DNA of 6,440 nucleotides from the NCBI GenBank assembly GCA_902495025.1, contig CABUWB010000110.1:1-6440 (forward strand), read 5' to 3'. The stretch comes from an uncultured Eubacteriales bacterium (GTDB lineage Bacteria; Bacillota; Clostridia; Lachnospirales; CAG-274). The notes under the pieces were generated by a model. That model saw only the letters and a list, made by a program, of their open reading frames with translations, was not told the origin of the DNA and did no database searches. Positions 1 through 6,358 of the stretch are shown here, piece after piece (the stretch's first letter is position 1; each line of letters opens with the position of its first letter). A program made the translations under genes and the position numbers.

Positions 1-88
1 AAGGATTTAATCTTTGTTTTATATTATAGCACATATTGCAAAAAATGAACAGAATAAAAATATAGTATCTTAGCTTATTTTAAATTTT

Positions 89-106
89 TTCTAATGACTT
101 TCTAAT
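89..106 (+). promoter_or_regulatory. Direct-repeat operator candidate upstream of the VTC/DUF4956 operon
   Basis: Two perfect copies of TTCTAAT lie at 89-95 and 100-106, separated by GACT, so the repeat period is 11 bp, about one helical turn. Tandem half-sites with this period are the usual binding arrangement for OmpR/PhoB-family response regulators. The repeat overlaps the place where a -35 element would lie for the -10 at 117-122, as expected for an activator that replaces a weak -35. The same repeat with the same period occurs at 2761-2778 before the exporter operon. The binding protein is unknown, and assigning a response regulator is inference. Confidence 0.5.
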
Positions 107-122
107 TATAGTACTATATAAT
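94..122 (+). promoter_or_regulatory. Probable sigma-A-type promoter for the VTC/DUF4956 operon
   Basis: A perfect TATAAT -10 lies at 117-122. With a 17-bp spacer the -35 would be ATGACT at 94-99, matching four of six consensus positions. Transcription would start around 128-131, leaving a very short leader before the ribosome binding site AGAGG at 131-135, so the exact start point is uncertain. The imperfect -35 is overlapped by the TTCTAAT direct repeat, which suggests activator dependence. The rest of 1-88 is AT-rich and shows no gene. Confidence 0.5.
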
Positions 123-143
123 AGACATTAAGAGGTGATAAAT

Positions 144-875
144 ATGGCTATTGAGGTTTTTAACAGATACGAAACAAAGTACCTTATTGATACAAAAACA
201 TATAACATACTTATAAATGAGCTGGAGGGCAGAATGGTACCTGACAGCTGCAGCAGGGACAACAGCTTTTACACAATATGCAATGTGTATTATGATACGG
301 CAGACAGTGCGCTTATACGGCACTCGCTTTCCAAGCCCGATTATAAGGAAAAATTGAGGCTGCGCAGCTACGGTGTACCCCAAAAGGGTGCAAAGGTGTA
401 CCTTGAAATTAAAAAGAAGTACAACGGCATAGTAAACAAAAGGCGCTGCGCTCTCAAATTAAACGAGGCGGACTGCCTTGTTAAAAATCACATTTATCCT
501 CACATTGAGGAATATATGAACCGTCAGGTGCTTAATGAAATATACTACCTTGTAAACAGGCTGGAGCTTAAACCAATGGTGTACATAGCCTACGACAGGC
601 GTGCATACTTTGGCAGGGATAACAGCGATTTAAGAATTACCTTTGATACCAATATACGTACAAGGCGCAGCAGCGTTGCACTTGAAAAGGGTGATTACGG
701 TGAGGGGCTGCTCGGTGCGGATATGTGGCTTATGGAAATAAAATGCGCAGGTGCGCTGCCGCTGTGGCTTACAAAAATTTTAAGTGAAAACCACATTTAC
801 AAAACCTCCTTTTCCAAATACGGCGAGGAGTATAAACAGCATTTAATCAATACGGAGGAAAGAAACTATGCTTGA
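144..875 (+). CDS. VTC-domain protein (polyphosphate polymerase-like, CYTH/triphosphate-tunnel fold)
   Basis: The 243-residue product resembles bacterial VTC-domain proteins, related to the catalytic domain of yeast Vtc4, which makes polyphosphate from ATP inside a tunnel lined with basic residues. Visible family features are the N-terminal RYETKY (R8, E10, K12), KLRLR (K70, R72, R74), YLEIKKK (E88, K90), KRR near 100, YDRRAY (R152, R153), LRITFD (164-169), LMEIK (E198, K200) and SFSKYGEEY near the C-terminus (K225). Nearly all expected charged tunnel positions appear kept, so an active enzyme is plausible. There is no signal peptide or membrane helix, so it should be cytosolic. ATG at 144 is preferred because AGAGG at 131-135 sits 8 bp upstream; the in-frame GTG at 135 lies inside that ribosome binding site. 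The last 8 bp overlap the DUF4956 gene. Polyphosphate synthesis is inferred from family; the bacterial substrate is not established here. Confidence 0.85.
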   Translation: MAIEVFNRYETKYLIDTKTYNILINELEGRMVPDSCSRDNSFYTICNVYYDTADSALIRHSLSKPDYKEKLRLRSYGVPQKGAKVYLEIKKKYNGIVNKRRCALKLNEADCLVKNHIYPHIEEYMNRQVLNEIYYLVNRLELKPMVYIAYDRRAYFGRDNSDLRITFDTNIRTRRSSVALEKGDYGEGLLGADMWLMEIKCAGALPLWLTKILSENHIYKTSFSKYGEEYKQHLINTEERNYA

Positions 876-1554
876 TTTTATTAATATTTTTACTGCGTCG
901 GCATCGGCGGTGTCGGTTACGGAGGCACTGCTTACAATATTTTTATCTGTAATACTTGGTACGGCAATAGGCTTTACCTACAGGCTTACAACTGATACGG
1001 CTGAGTATTCCGAAAACTTTTTCTTAACGCTTATACTTATACCTGCCGTTGTTGCGGTAATCATTCTGCTTATAGGCAGTAATGTTGCAAGGGCATTCAG
1101 CCTTGCGGGTGCGTTTTCCATAATACGTTTCAGAAGTGCGGCAGGCAATCCAAAGGATATAACCTATGTGCTCTTTACAATGGCGGCAGGTCTTGCCTGC
1201 GGCGTAGGCGGATATGTTTATGCCCTGCTTTTTACGGCTGTGCTTTGCGTGGTTATGACAGCGTTTTATTTTTCGGGTGTTGCAAAAACGGGAAAAAGCA
1301 AATATATACTTAAAATTACCGTACCCGAGGACTTAAACTTTAAAGGCGTGTTTGATGAGGTGATTGGTGAGTTTGCTGATGCATTTAAGCTCTCCAAAAT
1401 AAAAACTGCGGATATGGGCAGCGTGTTTGAGCTGACCTATAATATTTCCATGGCGGATAATAAGGATGCAAAGGAGCTTATGGACGCTGTACGCTGTAAA
1501 AACGGAAATCTGACGGTGCAGCTTACGCTTGATGCAATGAATAGGGAGTTTTAA
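868..1554 (+). CDS. DUF4956 domain membrane protein
   Basis: This 228-residue protein matches the DUF4956 family, usually found next to VTC-domain genes and often with CotH-like kinase genes. The N-terminal half is membrane-embedded, with hydrophobic segments at about 18-38, 52-71, 100-113 and 115-137. The conserved-looking stretch SLAGAFSIIRFRS at 78-90 lies between the second and third segments, followed by GNPKDITY. The C-terminal part (about 145-228) is soluble and alternates hydrophobic and polar residues like a small alpha/beta domain. GGAGGA at 854-859 lies 8 bp before the ATG, and the start overlaps the end of the VTC gene, so the two are translationally coupled. It may anchor or regulate the VTC protein at the membrane, or form a channel for its product; that is inference, as no biochemical role is settled. 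Its TAA stop coincides with the left end of the palindromic element at 1552-1715. No CotH-like gene follows here. Confidence 0.85.
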   Translation: MLDFINIFTASASAVSVTEALLTIFLSVILGTAIGFTYRLTTDTAEYSENFFLTLILIPAVVAVIILLIGSNVARAFSLAGAFSIIRFRSAAGNPKDITYVLFTMAAGLACGVGGYVYALLFTAVLCVVMTAFYFSGVAKTGKSKYILKITVPEDLNFKGVFDEVIGEFADAFKLSKIKTADMGSVFELTYNISMADNKDAKELMDAVRCKNGNLTVQLTLDAMNREF

Positions 1555-1715
1555 GGAAACGTTGATTAATTCACTGAAACAGGTTTGAGATTAAATTTCT
1601 CAGACCGACGAAAATTGCTGCAGGCGTAGCAGAAAAGCTACGTCAAGGTAATTTGAGGACGGTATGGGGAATTTAAGCCAAAACTGTAAAAGATTAATTA
1701 ATCAGAGGTTCCTTA
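1552..1715. mobile_element. MITE-like palindromic element with 19-bp terminal inverted repeats
   Basis: The ends 1552-1570 and 1697-1715 are inverted repeats matching at 16 of 19 positions; TAAGGAA opens the left end and TTCCTTA closes the right. Complementarity continues inward. Arms 1580-1607 and 1660-1686 pair with a few mismatches, and the tip is an 8-bp stem (1623-1630 with 1637-1644, one G-T pair) around an AGAAAA loop. A second local hairpin, 1583-1590 with 1597-1604, can form within the left arm. The element is about 164 bp, carries no ORF, and begins and ends with TA, compatible with a TA target duplication as made by IS630/Tc1-mariner-type transposases. It is best read as a non-autonomous miniature element. 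A structured RNA at the 3' end of the upstream operon is an alternative. Family identity was not checked against a database. Confidence 0.6.
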
Positions 1716-1748
1716 GGGGAAACAGCATAATTATCAGTATATTAAGCC

Positions 1749-1778
1749 TTGACTGTGCAGCTTGATGTATGTTAGCAT
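1749..1778 (+). promoter_or_regulatory. Possible promoter for the YitT-family gene
   Basis: TTGACT at 1749-1754 matches five of six -35 consensus positions. TAGCAT at 1773-1778, 18 bp downstream, is a weaker -10 matching four of six. The site lies between the palindromic element and the YitT-family start, so this gene probably has its own promoter rather than depending on the upstream operon. The neighbouring AT-rich stretch TATATT at 1796-1801 sits too close to the ribosome binding site to be a likely -10. No TTCTAAT repeat is present. Confidence 0.4.
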
Positions 1779-1823
1779 AAAAAGGTAACTCGCATTATAT
1801 TATGTAAATGGAGGGATATGCTG

Positions 1824-2687
1824 ATGTTGAAACTAAGTGATTTTAAAATCAGAAACTTTATTTTGCTGACTGCTGCCGGCATAATAAATGCTTTTGGCGT
1901 AACGGTGTTTCTTTCACCGGTTAAGCTGTATGACAGCGGTATTTCGGGTACATCAATGCTGCTTTCGCAGGTTACGCCGCTGTCGCTGTCGGTTTTTCTT
2001 CTTATTTTAAACATACCCCTGTTTTTATACGGACTTAAAAAGCAGGGCGGCGCTTTTACCGTTTACGCAATTTATACGGTATGTATTTATTCGCTGGCGG
2101 CATGGCTTATAACCGATGTGCTGCCTGTTGATGTCAGCCTTTCCTCGCCGCTTGCCGGTACGGATTTACTGCTCTGCGCACTGTTTGGCGGTCTTATTTC
2201 GGGTGCGGGCAGCGGTCTTGCTATACGCTATGGCGGAGCAATGGACGGCATTGAGGTAATGGCGGTTATTTTTGCAAAAAGGCTTGGCATAAGCGTAGGT
2301 ACATTTGTTATGATATACAATGTCGTACTCTATATTGCGTGTGGTGTTGTAATAAACAGTTGGATTTTGCCGCTTTATTCCATTGTAACCTATGCTGCGG
2401 CTCTTAAAACGGTGGACTTTATCGTTGAGGGCTTTGACAGGGAAAAATGTGCCATGATTGTAACCGAAAAGCCCGACGAGGTTTGTGCGGCGCTTACCAA
2501 TACCTTTGAAACGGGTATGACAAGGGTTGAGGCACAGGGCGGCTATTCGGGCGTGCCAAAAACAATTGTGTATTTTGTTGTAAACAGGTTTCAGGTTACA
2601 CGTATGAAAAACCTTGTAAGGGATATTGACAGCAGTGTGTATATAACAATAAGTGAAATTGCTGATGTGTTTAAGGCAAATCAGTAA
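1824..2687 (+). CDS. YitT family membrane protein (DUF161 membrane region plus DUF2179 domain)
   Basis: The product (287 residues from this start) has the two-part architecture of YitT-family proteins. The N-terminal part holds about five to six hydrophobic segments, at roughly 12-32, 53-70, 77-98, 111-131 and 158-178. It includes the family motif region GSGLAIRYGGAMDG, where the glycine-rich turn follows an arginine. The C-terminal domain from about 203 to 283 (EGFDREKCAMIVTEKP onward) is the soluble DUF2179 domain, with the GGYSG turn often seen in these proteins. Length is normal for the family. ATG at 1824 is chosen because GGAGG at 1810-1814 lies 9 bp upstream; the in-frame ATG at 1818 adds two residues but leaves only 3 bp of spacing. 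The gene stands alone, between its own probable promoter and a terminator. The family has many paralogs per genome and mostly unknown substrates, so no transport role is assigned. Confidence 0.88.
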   Translation: MLKLSDFKIRNFILLTAAGIINAFGVTVFLSPVKLYDSGISGTSMLLSQVTPLSLSVFLLILNIPLFLYGLKKQGGAFTVYAIYTVCIYSLAAWLITDVLPVDVSLSSPLAGTDLLLCALFGGLISGAGSGLAIRYGGAMDGIEVMAVIFAKRLGISVGTFVMIYNVVLYIACGVVINSWILPLYSIVTYAAALKTVDFIVEGFDREKCAMIVTEKPDEVCAALTNTFETGMTRVEAQGGYSGVPKTIVYFVVNRFQVTRMKNLVRDIDSSVYITISEIADVFKANQ

Positions 2688-2696
2688 ATTATTAGA

Positions 2697-2733
2697 TAAG
2701 GGCTGGGTTTTGAAACCTGCCCTTATTTTATTT
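2697..2733 (+). terminator. Intrinsic terminator after the YitT-family gene
   Basis: TAAGGGC at 2697-2703 pairs perfectly with GCCCTTA at 2719-2725. Beyond a T-T mismatch the stem continues with GG/CC and TTT/AAA, skipping one bulged G. The hairpin is followed directly by TTTTATTT. It begins 9 bp after the YitT stop codon and separates that gene from the exporter operon. Confidence 0.85.
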
Positions 2734-2758
2734 AAGAAACGGCTTAAGAATTGTTAAG
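2732..2758 (+). repeat. Three tandem TTAAG motifs upstream of the exporter operon
   Basis: TTAAG occurs at 2732-2736, 2744-2748 and 2754-2758, with start-to-start distances of 12 and 10 bp, averaging close to one helical turn. The first copy overlaps the tail of the preceding terminator, and the array ends just before the TTCTAAT direct repeat at 2761. It resembles repeat-type sites for OmpR-family regulators (CiaR sites in streptococci are TTAAG-like direct repeats), but spacing here is irregular and the DNA is AT-rich, so chance is possible. Confidence 0.3.
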
Positions 2759-2760
2759 GG

Positions 2761-2778
2761 TTCTAATTTTCTTCTAAT
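2761..2778 (+). promoter_or_regulatory. Direct-repeat operator candidate upstream of the exporter operon
   Basis: TTCTAAT occurs at 2761-2767 and 2772-2778 with spacer TTTC, an 11-bp period. Both half-sites and the period are identical to the repeat at 89-106; only the 4-bp spacer differs. From the second half-site to the candidate -10 is 39 bp (start to start), against 17 bp at the first operon. The difference of 22 bp is two helical turns, so a bound regulator would face the same side of the promoter in both cases. The binding protein is unknown. Confidence 0.5.
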
Positions 2779-2788
2779 TTTAAATTAA

Positions 2789-2816
2789 TTGTTTATTAAA
2801 AAAACAGTTTTATAAT
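2789..2816 (+). promoter_or_regulatory. Probable promoter of the adaptor-ATPase-permease operon
   Basis: A perfect TATAAT -10 lies at 2811-2816. The best -35 at a 16-bp spacer is TTGTTT at 2789-2794, matching only the TTG half of consensus. A good -10 with a poor -35, plus direct repeats immediately upstream, fits an activator-dependent promoter. Transcription would begin near 2822-2826, leaving a short leader that contains the ribosome binding site AGAGG at 2833-2837. Confidence 0.5.
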
Positions 2817-2848
2817 TGCATTATCATAAAAAAGAGGATGTGATTATA

Positions 2849-4474
2849 TTGCATAGATATATTAAAAGGGGCATTGCCCTGCTGGCTGCTGTGGCGGTGG
2901 CAGGCGGCGGCTTTTATGCCTACAAAAAGATAAGCGGAAGCAAAAGCACACAGTCCATGCGTGGTATGGGCGGCAGCAGTCTTGTTTATGCCGCACAAAA
3001 GGGTGACATAATAAATACCATAACTGCAACAGGTACGGTAATGCTCAACAACGAGGTTGAGGTGTACGCCGAGGGCGAGGTAAACAAGGTACAGGAGTTT
3101 CATGTTGAGGAGGGCGACAGCGTAAAGGCAGGTCAGCTCCTTGTTACTTATGATACCGATGACAGCGTTGAGGAGCTTGAAAACAAGATAAGGGATACGC
3201 AAAGGGATATTGAAAATGCGGAGCTTACGCTTAAATCCCTGCAGCTGCCTGCAGCAGACAGCGAGATACAAAAGCTGGAAAATGAGGTAAGCAATAATGA
3301 AAAGTCGCTCTCTGAGGCACAGAGCAGCATTATTACCCTGCAAAATGACATAAAGCAGCAGAATACCGAAATTGCAAACGCAAAAGCAGACCTTGAAAAG
3401 GCTGAAAAAACGGTATCGGATAATGCAAAGCTGCTTGATGTGGGGGGAATAACGCAGGACGAATATGATACCTCGGTAACGGAGCTTGACAAGTCCAAGG
3501 CAACCTACGACAAAGCACTTGACAGCCTTACAAGCCTTAATATAAGCCTTGAAAATGCACAAAAAAGTGTTGTATCTGCTGAAAATACGCTTGCACTTTC
3601 CAGAACAACGCTGGAGGAAACACAAAACAAGCTCAATCTTGAGGAAAATAAAATTAAAATTGAGCAGCAGAAGCTTACCCTTGCAGGCTTGCGTGATACA
3701 CTTTCAGATGCACAGAAGGATTTGAATGATATAGTTTACTCAACCTATTCTTCGGTTGACGGTGTTGTTACCGAGGTGTGCATTGACGAGGGTACATATA
3801 CCGAGGAAAATACCGTAATGCTCAAGGTTGCCGATTTAAACGACCTTATCGTAAGTGCTAATATTGAGGAGTATGATGCACCGCTGCTTGCACTCGGACA
3901 AAAGGTTACAATGACCTCTGACGGTCTGGAGGGCAGAACATACACAGGTGAAATTACCAAAATCAATATAACGGCATCATCGGCAAGCTCCAATATGGGT
4001 ACTGAAACGGTTGTACCTGTTGAAATATCCGTTGACAATCCCGATGGTGTTTTAAAGCAGAATTATAACCTGGACCTTGAAATTGAAATAGCAAACAGCA
4101 GCGGTGTACTCTGCGTACCGTCGGCTGCTGTCGGTGCTGACGGAAGAACGGGCGAAAGCTACGTTTACAAAATCGAAAATGATGTTCTTGCAAAAACCGC
4201 AGTGGAAACGGGTGAAACCAACGATACCCTTACGCAGATAGTAACGGGTCTTAACGAGGGTGATAACGTTATTGCCTCTGTCAGCAGCGATTTGCAGGAC
4301 GGTATGAGCCTTGACGAGGTTAAGGCTAAAAAGATGCAGAGCAGTACCGATAATGCCAACAGTAAGGAGGGTACAGGAAATGATAGAAATAAAGGAACTG
4401 AGCAAATGTTACCGTCAGGGAACTTTGGAGGTCATGGCACTGGAGGGGGTATGCCTCCGGGTGGCGGAAGGTGA
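2849..4474 (+). CDS. HlyD/MacA-like membrane-fusion (adaptor) protein of an ABC exporter
   Basis: This 541-residue protein has the adaptor layout of MacA/YknX-type exporters. A basic N-terminus (HRYIKR) precedes one membrane anchor at about 8-25, with no lipobox cysteine. The first lipoyl half (about 68-101, HVEEGDSVKAGQLL) is followed by a long coiled coil from about 104 to 296. It is interrupted near 195-210 by GGITQDEYD, which resembles the conserved hairpin-tip region of MacA-type adaptors. The second lipoyl half (SSVDGVVTEVCIDEGTYT, about 301-318), a beta-barrel (about 330-415) and a membrane-proximal domain to about 490 come next. The tail is low-complexity and glycine-rich. TTG at 2849 is chosen because AGAGG at 2833-2837 lies 11 bp upstream and places the anchor at the N-terminus; GTG at 2840 is too close to that site, and TTG at 2816 overlaps the -10. 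The last 95 bp overlap the ATPase gene in another frame. Substrate is unknown. Confidence 0.85.
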   Translation: MHRYIKRGIALLAAVAVAGGGFYAYKKISGSKSTQSMRGMGGSSLVYAAQKGDIINTITATGTVMLNNEVEVYAEGEVNKVQEFHVEEGDSVKAGQLLVTYDTDDSVEELENKIRDTQRDIENAELTLKSLQLPAADSEIQKLENEVSNNEKSLSEAQSSIITLQNDIKQQNTEIANAKADLEKAEKTVSDNAKLLDVGGITQDEYDTSVTELDKSKATYDKALDSLTSLNISLENAQKSVVSAENTLALSRTTLEETQNKLNLEENKIKIEQQKLTLAGLRDTLSDAQKDLNDIVYSTYSSVDGVVTEVCIDEGTYTEENTVMLKVADLNDLIVSANIEEYDAPLLALGQKVTMTSDGLEGRTYTGEITKINITASSASSNMGTETVVPVEISVDNPDGVLKQNYNLDLEIEIANSSGVLCVPSAAVGADGRTGESYVYKIENDVLAKTAVETGETNDTLTQIVTGLNEGDNVIASVSSDLQDGMSLDEVKAKKMQSSTDNANSKEGTGNDRNKGTEQMLPSGNFGGHGTGGGMPPGGGR

Positions 4475-5090
4475 GTTTGTGTCCATTATGGGTGCATCGG
4501 GCTCGGGTAAGTCTACAATGATGAATATACTCGGCTGCCTTGACAGACCTACAAGCGGTACATATCTGCTTGATAATATAGATGTATCAAAAATGAATGA
4601 TGATAAGCTATCTGAAATACGCAATAAAAAAATCGGCTTTGTATTTCAGAGCTTTAACTTGCTGCCCAAGCTCACAAGCATTGAAAATGTGGAGCTGCCA
4701 ATGGTTTACGGCGGCGTGTCCTCCTCACAGAGAAGAAAAAAGGCAATGGAGGCGCTTGAAATTGTGGGGCTTGAACACAGAATAAAGCACAAGCCCAATG
4801 AGCTTTCGGGCGGTCAGCGTCAGAGGGTTGCAATAGCAAGGGCAATTGCAGGCAGTCCGAGCATAATACTTGCCGATGAGCCGACCGGCAATCTGGACTC
4901 AAAGTCTACAATAGAAATAATAGAGATTTTTCAAAGGCTTAACGAGGGCGGTGCGACAATAGTTATGGTTACGCACGAGAGTGATGTGGCACAGTACACC
5001 AAGCGCATTGTTACCTTCAGAGACGGTCATGTAATAAGCGACAGTCCTGTTGAAAATCCTCTGAAAGCGTCCGGAGGCGATATGGTATGA
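4380..5090 (+). CDS. ABC transporter ATP-binding protein, MacB/LolD/YknY type
   Basis: The 236-residue ATPase carries every catalytic motif: Walker A GASGSGKS at 38-45, Q-loop glutamine at 90 (FVFQ), signature LSGGQ at 142-146, Walker B IILADE at 162-167 with catalytic E167, D-loop NLDS at 171-174 and switch histidine H199. The GEFVSIMGASGSGKST and LADEPTGNLDS contexts are typical of the MacB/LolD/FtsE-like group that pairs with FtsX-fold permeases. It should bind the cytoplasmic face of the permease encoded next and drive export or mechanotransmission. The start is ATG at 4380, 9 bp after a strong AGGAGG at 4365-4370, which makes MIEIKELSKCY the N-terminus as usual for the family; the open frame reaches back to 4311 without support. 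It overlaps the adaptor gene by 95 bp and the permease gene by 4 bp, so translation is probably coupled across the operon. Confidence 0.95.
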   Translation: MIEIKELSKCYRQGTLEVMALEGVCLRVAEGEFVSIMGASGSGKSTMMNILGCLDRPTSGTYLLDNIDVSKMNDDKLSEIRNKKIGFVFQSFNLLPKLTSIENVELPMVYGGVSSSQRRKKAMEALEIVGLEHRIKHKPNELSGGQRQRVAIARAIAGSPSIILADEPTGNLDSKSTIEIIEIFQRLNEGGATIVMVTHESDVAQYTKRIVTFRDGHVISDSPVENPLKASGGDMV

Positions 5091-6310
5091 GTATATTTGA
5101 AAATATAAAATCGGCTTTTGGAAATGTGTTCTCCAATAAAATGAGAACAATACTTACAATGCTGGGTATAATTATAGGTATATCCGCCGTAATTGCCATT
5201 AATTCGGTAGGCAACGGCAGCCAGCAGCAGATTAATGAACAGTTCGACAGCTTAGGCGTCGGTAAAATAACAGTTTCACTGCGCAGCAACTCCCCCCGAA
5301 ACATAAATACAAGTGATGCGCTTGAGCTGGATGATTACGAGCTGTTAAAGCAGATTGCGGGGGTAAAATATATTTCCCCCGTCTATTCTGCTTCTTATTA
5401 CACCGTAAAGCTGTATGACCCAAAGGAAACCAATACGGCATCTATTACGGGTGTTATGCCCGATTATGAAAATATAGCAAGCCCAAATATACTGTATGGC
5501 AGATATATTTCGGACAGTGATGTTGAAAATAAAAGCTCGGTTGTGCTTATTACCGATACAACCGCACAAAAGGTTTTCGGCTACAGCGACAGCTCCGTTT
5601 TAGGTGAAAAAATATCAATCAAGTCGTGGAAGGGTACTAAAAAATATACTGTTATAGGTGTTGTAAAGGATACGCAGACTACCTCGTCCACATCGGGTGA
5701 AAATGAATATCCCGAGGAAATTACAATGCCGATTAGTACGGCGCAAAGGCTTTTCGGGCAGAAAAAGCTCACTAATATTTCACTGATTGCAGAGGATGCT
5801 GATAACTCCGAGCAGCTTTGCGAAAGCCTTGTTGCGGCGCTTGACGATGCACATGGTACAAGTGAAAAGTATACAGCAGTAAGCACTACACAGCAGCAGG
5901 AGGCAATGAACAGCGTAACAGGTACGGTAACACTGCTTATTAGCTGTGTGGCAGCAATCTCTCTGCTTGTTGGCGGTATAGGCGTTATGAATATTATGAT
6001 GGTAACCGTAACCGAGCGTACAAGGGAGATAGGCATAAGAAAGTCCATAGGCGCAAAAAACAGGGATATTATGCTCCAGTTTGTAACCGAGGCTGTTATA
6101 CTGACGGGTATGGGCGGTATTTTGGGCATTTTCTTTGGTTGGCTGCTTGGTATGCTCGCAGGACACTTTATGGGTGTTGAGGGCGTTCTGTCTGTACAGT
6201 CGGTAATATTTGCGGTTAGCATTTCCTGTGGTATAGGTATTGTTTTTGGCGTCTATCCCGCAAGAAAAGCAGCAAGACTTGACCCAATTGAAGCATTGAG
6301 GTATGAATAA
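5087..6310 (+). CDS. ABC transporter permease, MacB/FtsX family
   Basis: The 407-residue protein shows the MacB-type four-helix permease plan. A conserved cytosolic N-terminus (FSNKMRTILTMLGIIIG) leads into helix 1 at about 20-40. A large extracytoplasmic MacB_PCD-like domain follows (about 41-278), then helix 2 at about 280-305, helix 3 at about 332-358 and helix 4 at about 370-391. The cytosolic loop ERTREIGIRKSIGAKNRDI (310-328) after helix 2 is the characteristic FtsX-family ATPase-coupling region, and PARKAARLDPIEALRYE is the usual C-terminal signature. The length is that of a stand-alone permease without a fused ATPase, matching the separate ATPase gene upstream. The ATG overlaps the ATPase stop as ATGA, and GGAGG at 5073-5077 lies 9 bp upstream. 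It probably works as a homodimer with the ATPase and adaptor, like YknXYZ or MacAB. The exported substrate cannot be deduced. Confidence 0.95.
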   Translation: MSIFENIKSAFGNVFSNKMRTILTMLGIIIGISAVIAINSVGNGSQQQINEQFDSLGVGKITVSLRSNSPRNINTSDALELDDYELLKQIAGVKYISPVYSASYYTVKLYDPKETNTASITGVMPDYENIASPNILYGRYISDSDVENKSSVVLITDTTAQKVFGYSDSSVLGEKISIKSWKGTKKYTVIGVVKDTQTTSSTSGENEYPEEITMPISTAQRLFGQKKLTNISLIAEDADNSEQLCESLVAALDDAHGTSEKYTAVSTTQQQEAMNSVTGTVTLLISCVAAISLLVGGIGVMNIMMVTVTERTREIGIRKSIGAKNRDIMLQFVTEAVILTGMGGILGIFFGWLLGMLAGHFMGVEGVLSVQSVIFAVSISCGIGIVFGVYPARKAARLDPIEALRYE

Positions 6311-6358
6311 ATTAAATTAGAATTTAGGGGAGTAAATCAATACCTCAACATTTCAATT

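Noticed and set aside
135..143. GTG at 135 as start of the VTC gene
   Set aside because: This GTG is part of the AGAGGTG ribosome binding site; ATG at 144 has correct spacing and gives the family-typical N-terminus.
1555..1817. Riboswitch upstream of the YitT-family gene
   Set aside because: The structured part is a single long imperfect palindrome with terminal repeats, and it ends upstream of the probable promoter, so it would not be in the YitT transcript leader.
2816..2848. TTG at 2816 as start of the adaptor
   Set aside because: It overlaps the -10 element TATAAT, has no ribosome binding site, and would place extra charged residues before the membrane anchor.
2810..3625. Long open frame on the minus strand opposite the adaptor gene
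   Set aside because: It lies wholly antisense to a well-supported coding region, is very cysteine-, tyrosine- and leucine-rich without recognisable domains, and arises from codon bias on the other strand.
4311..4379. Upstream in-frame extension of the ATPase to 4311
   Set aside because: The added residues are basic and unlike ABC ATPases, and the strong AGGAGG at 4365-4370 points to ATG 4380.
5581..6222. 213-codon open frame on the minus strand inside the permease gene
   Set aside because: It is an antisense shadow of the permease's conserved C-terminal region, with no family resemblance and no expected gene context.
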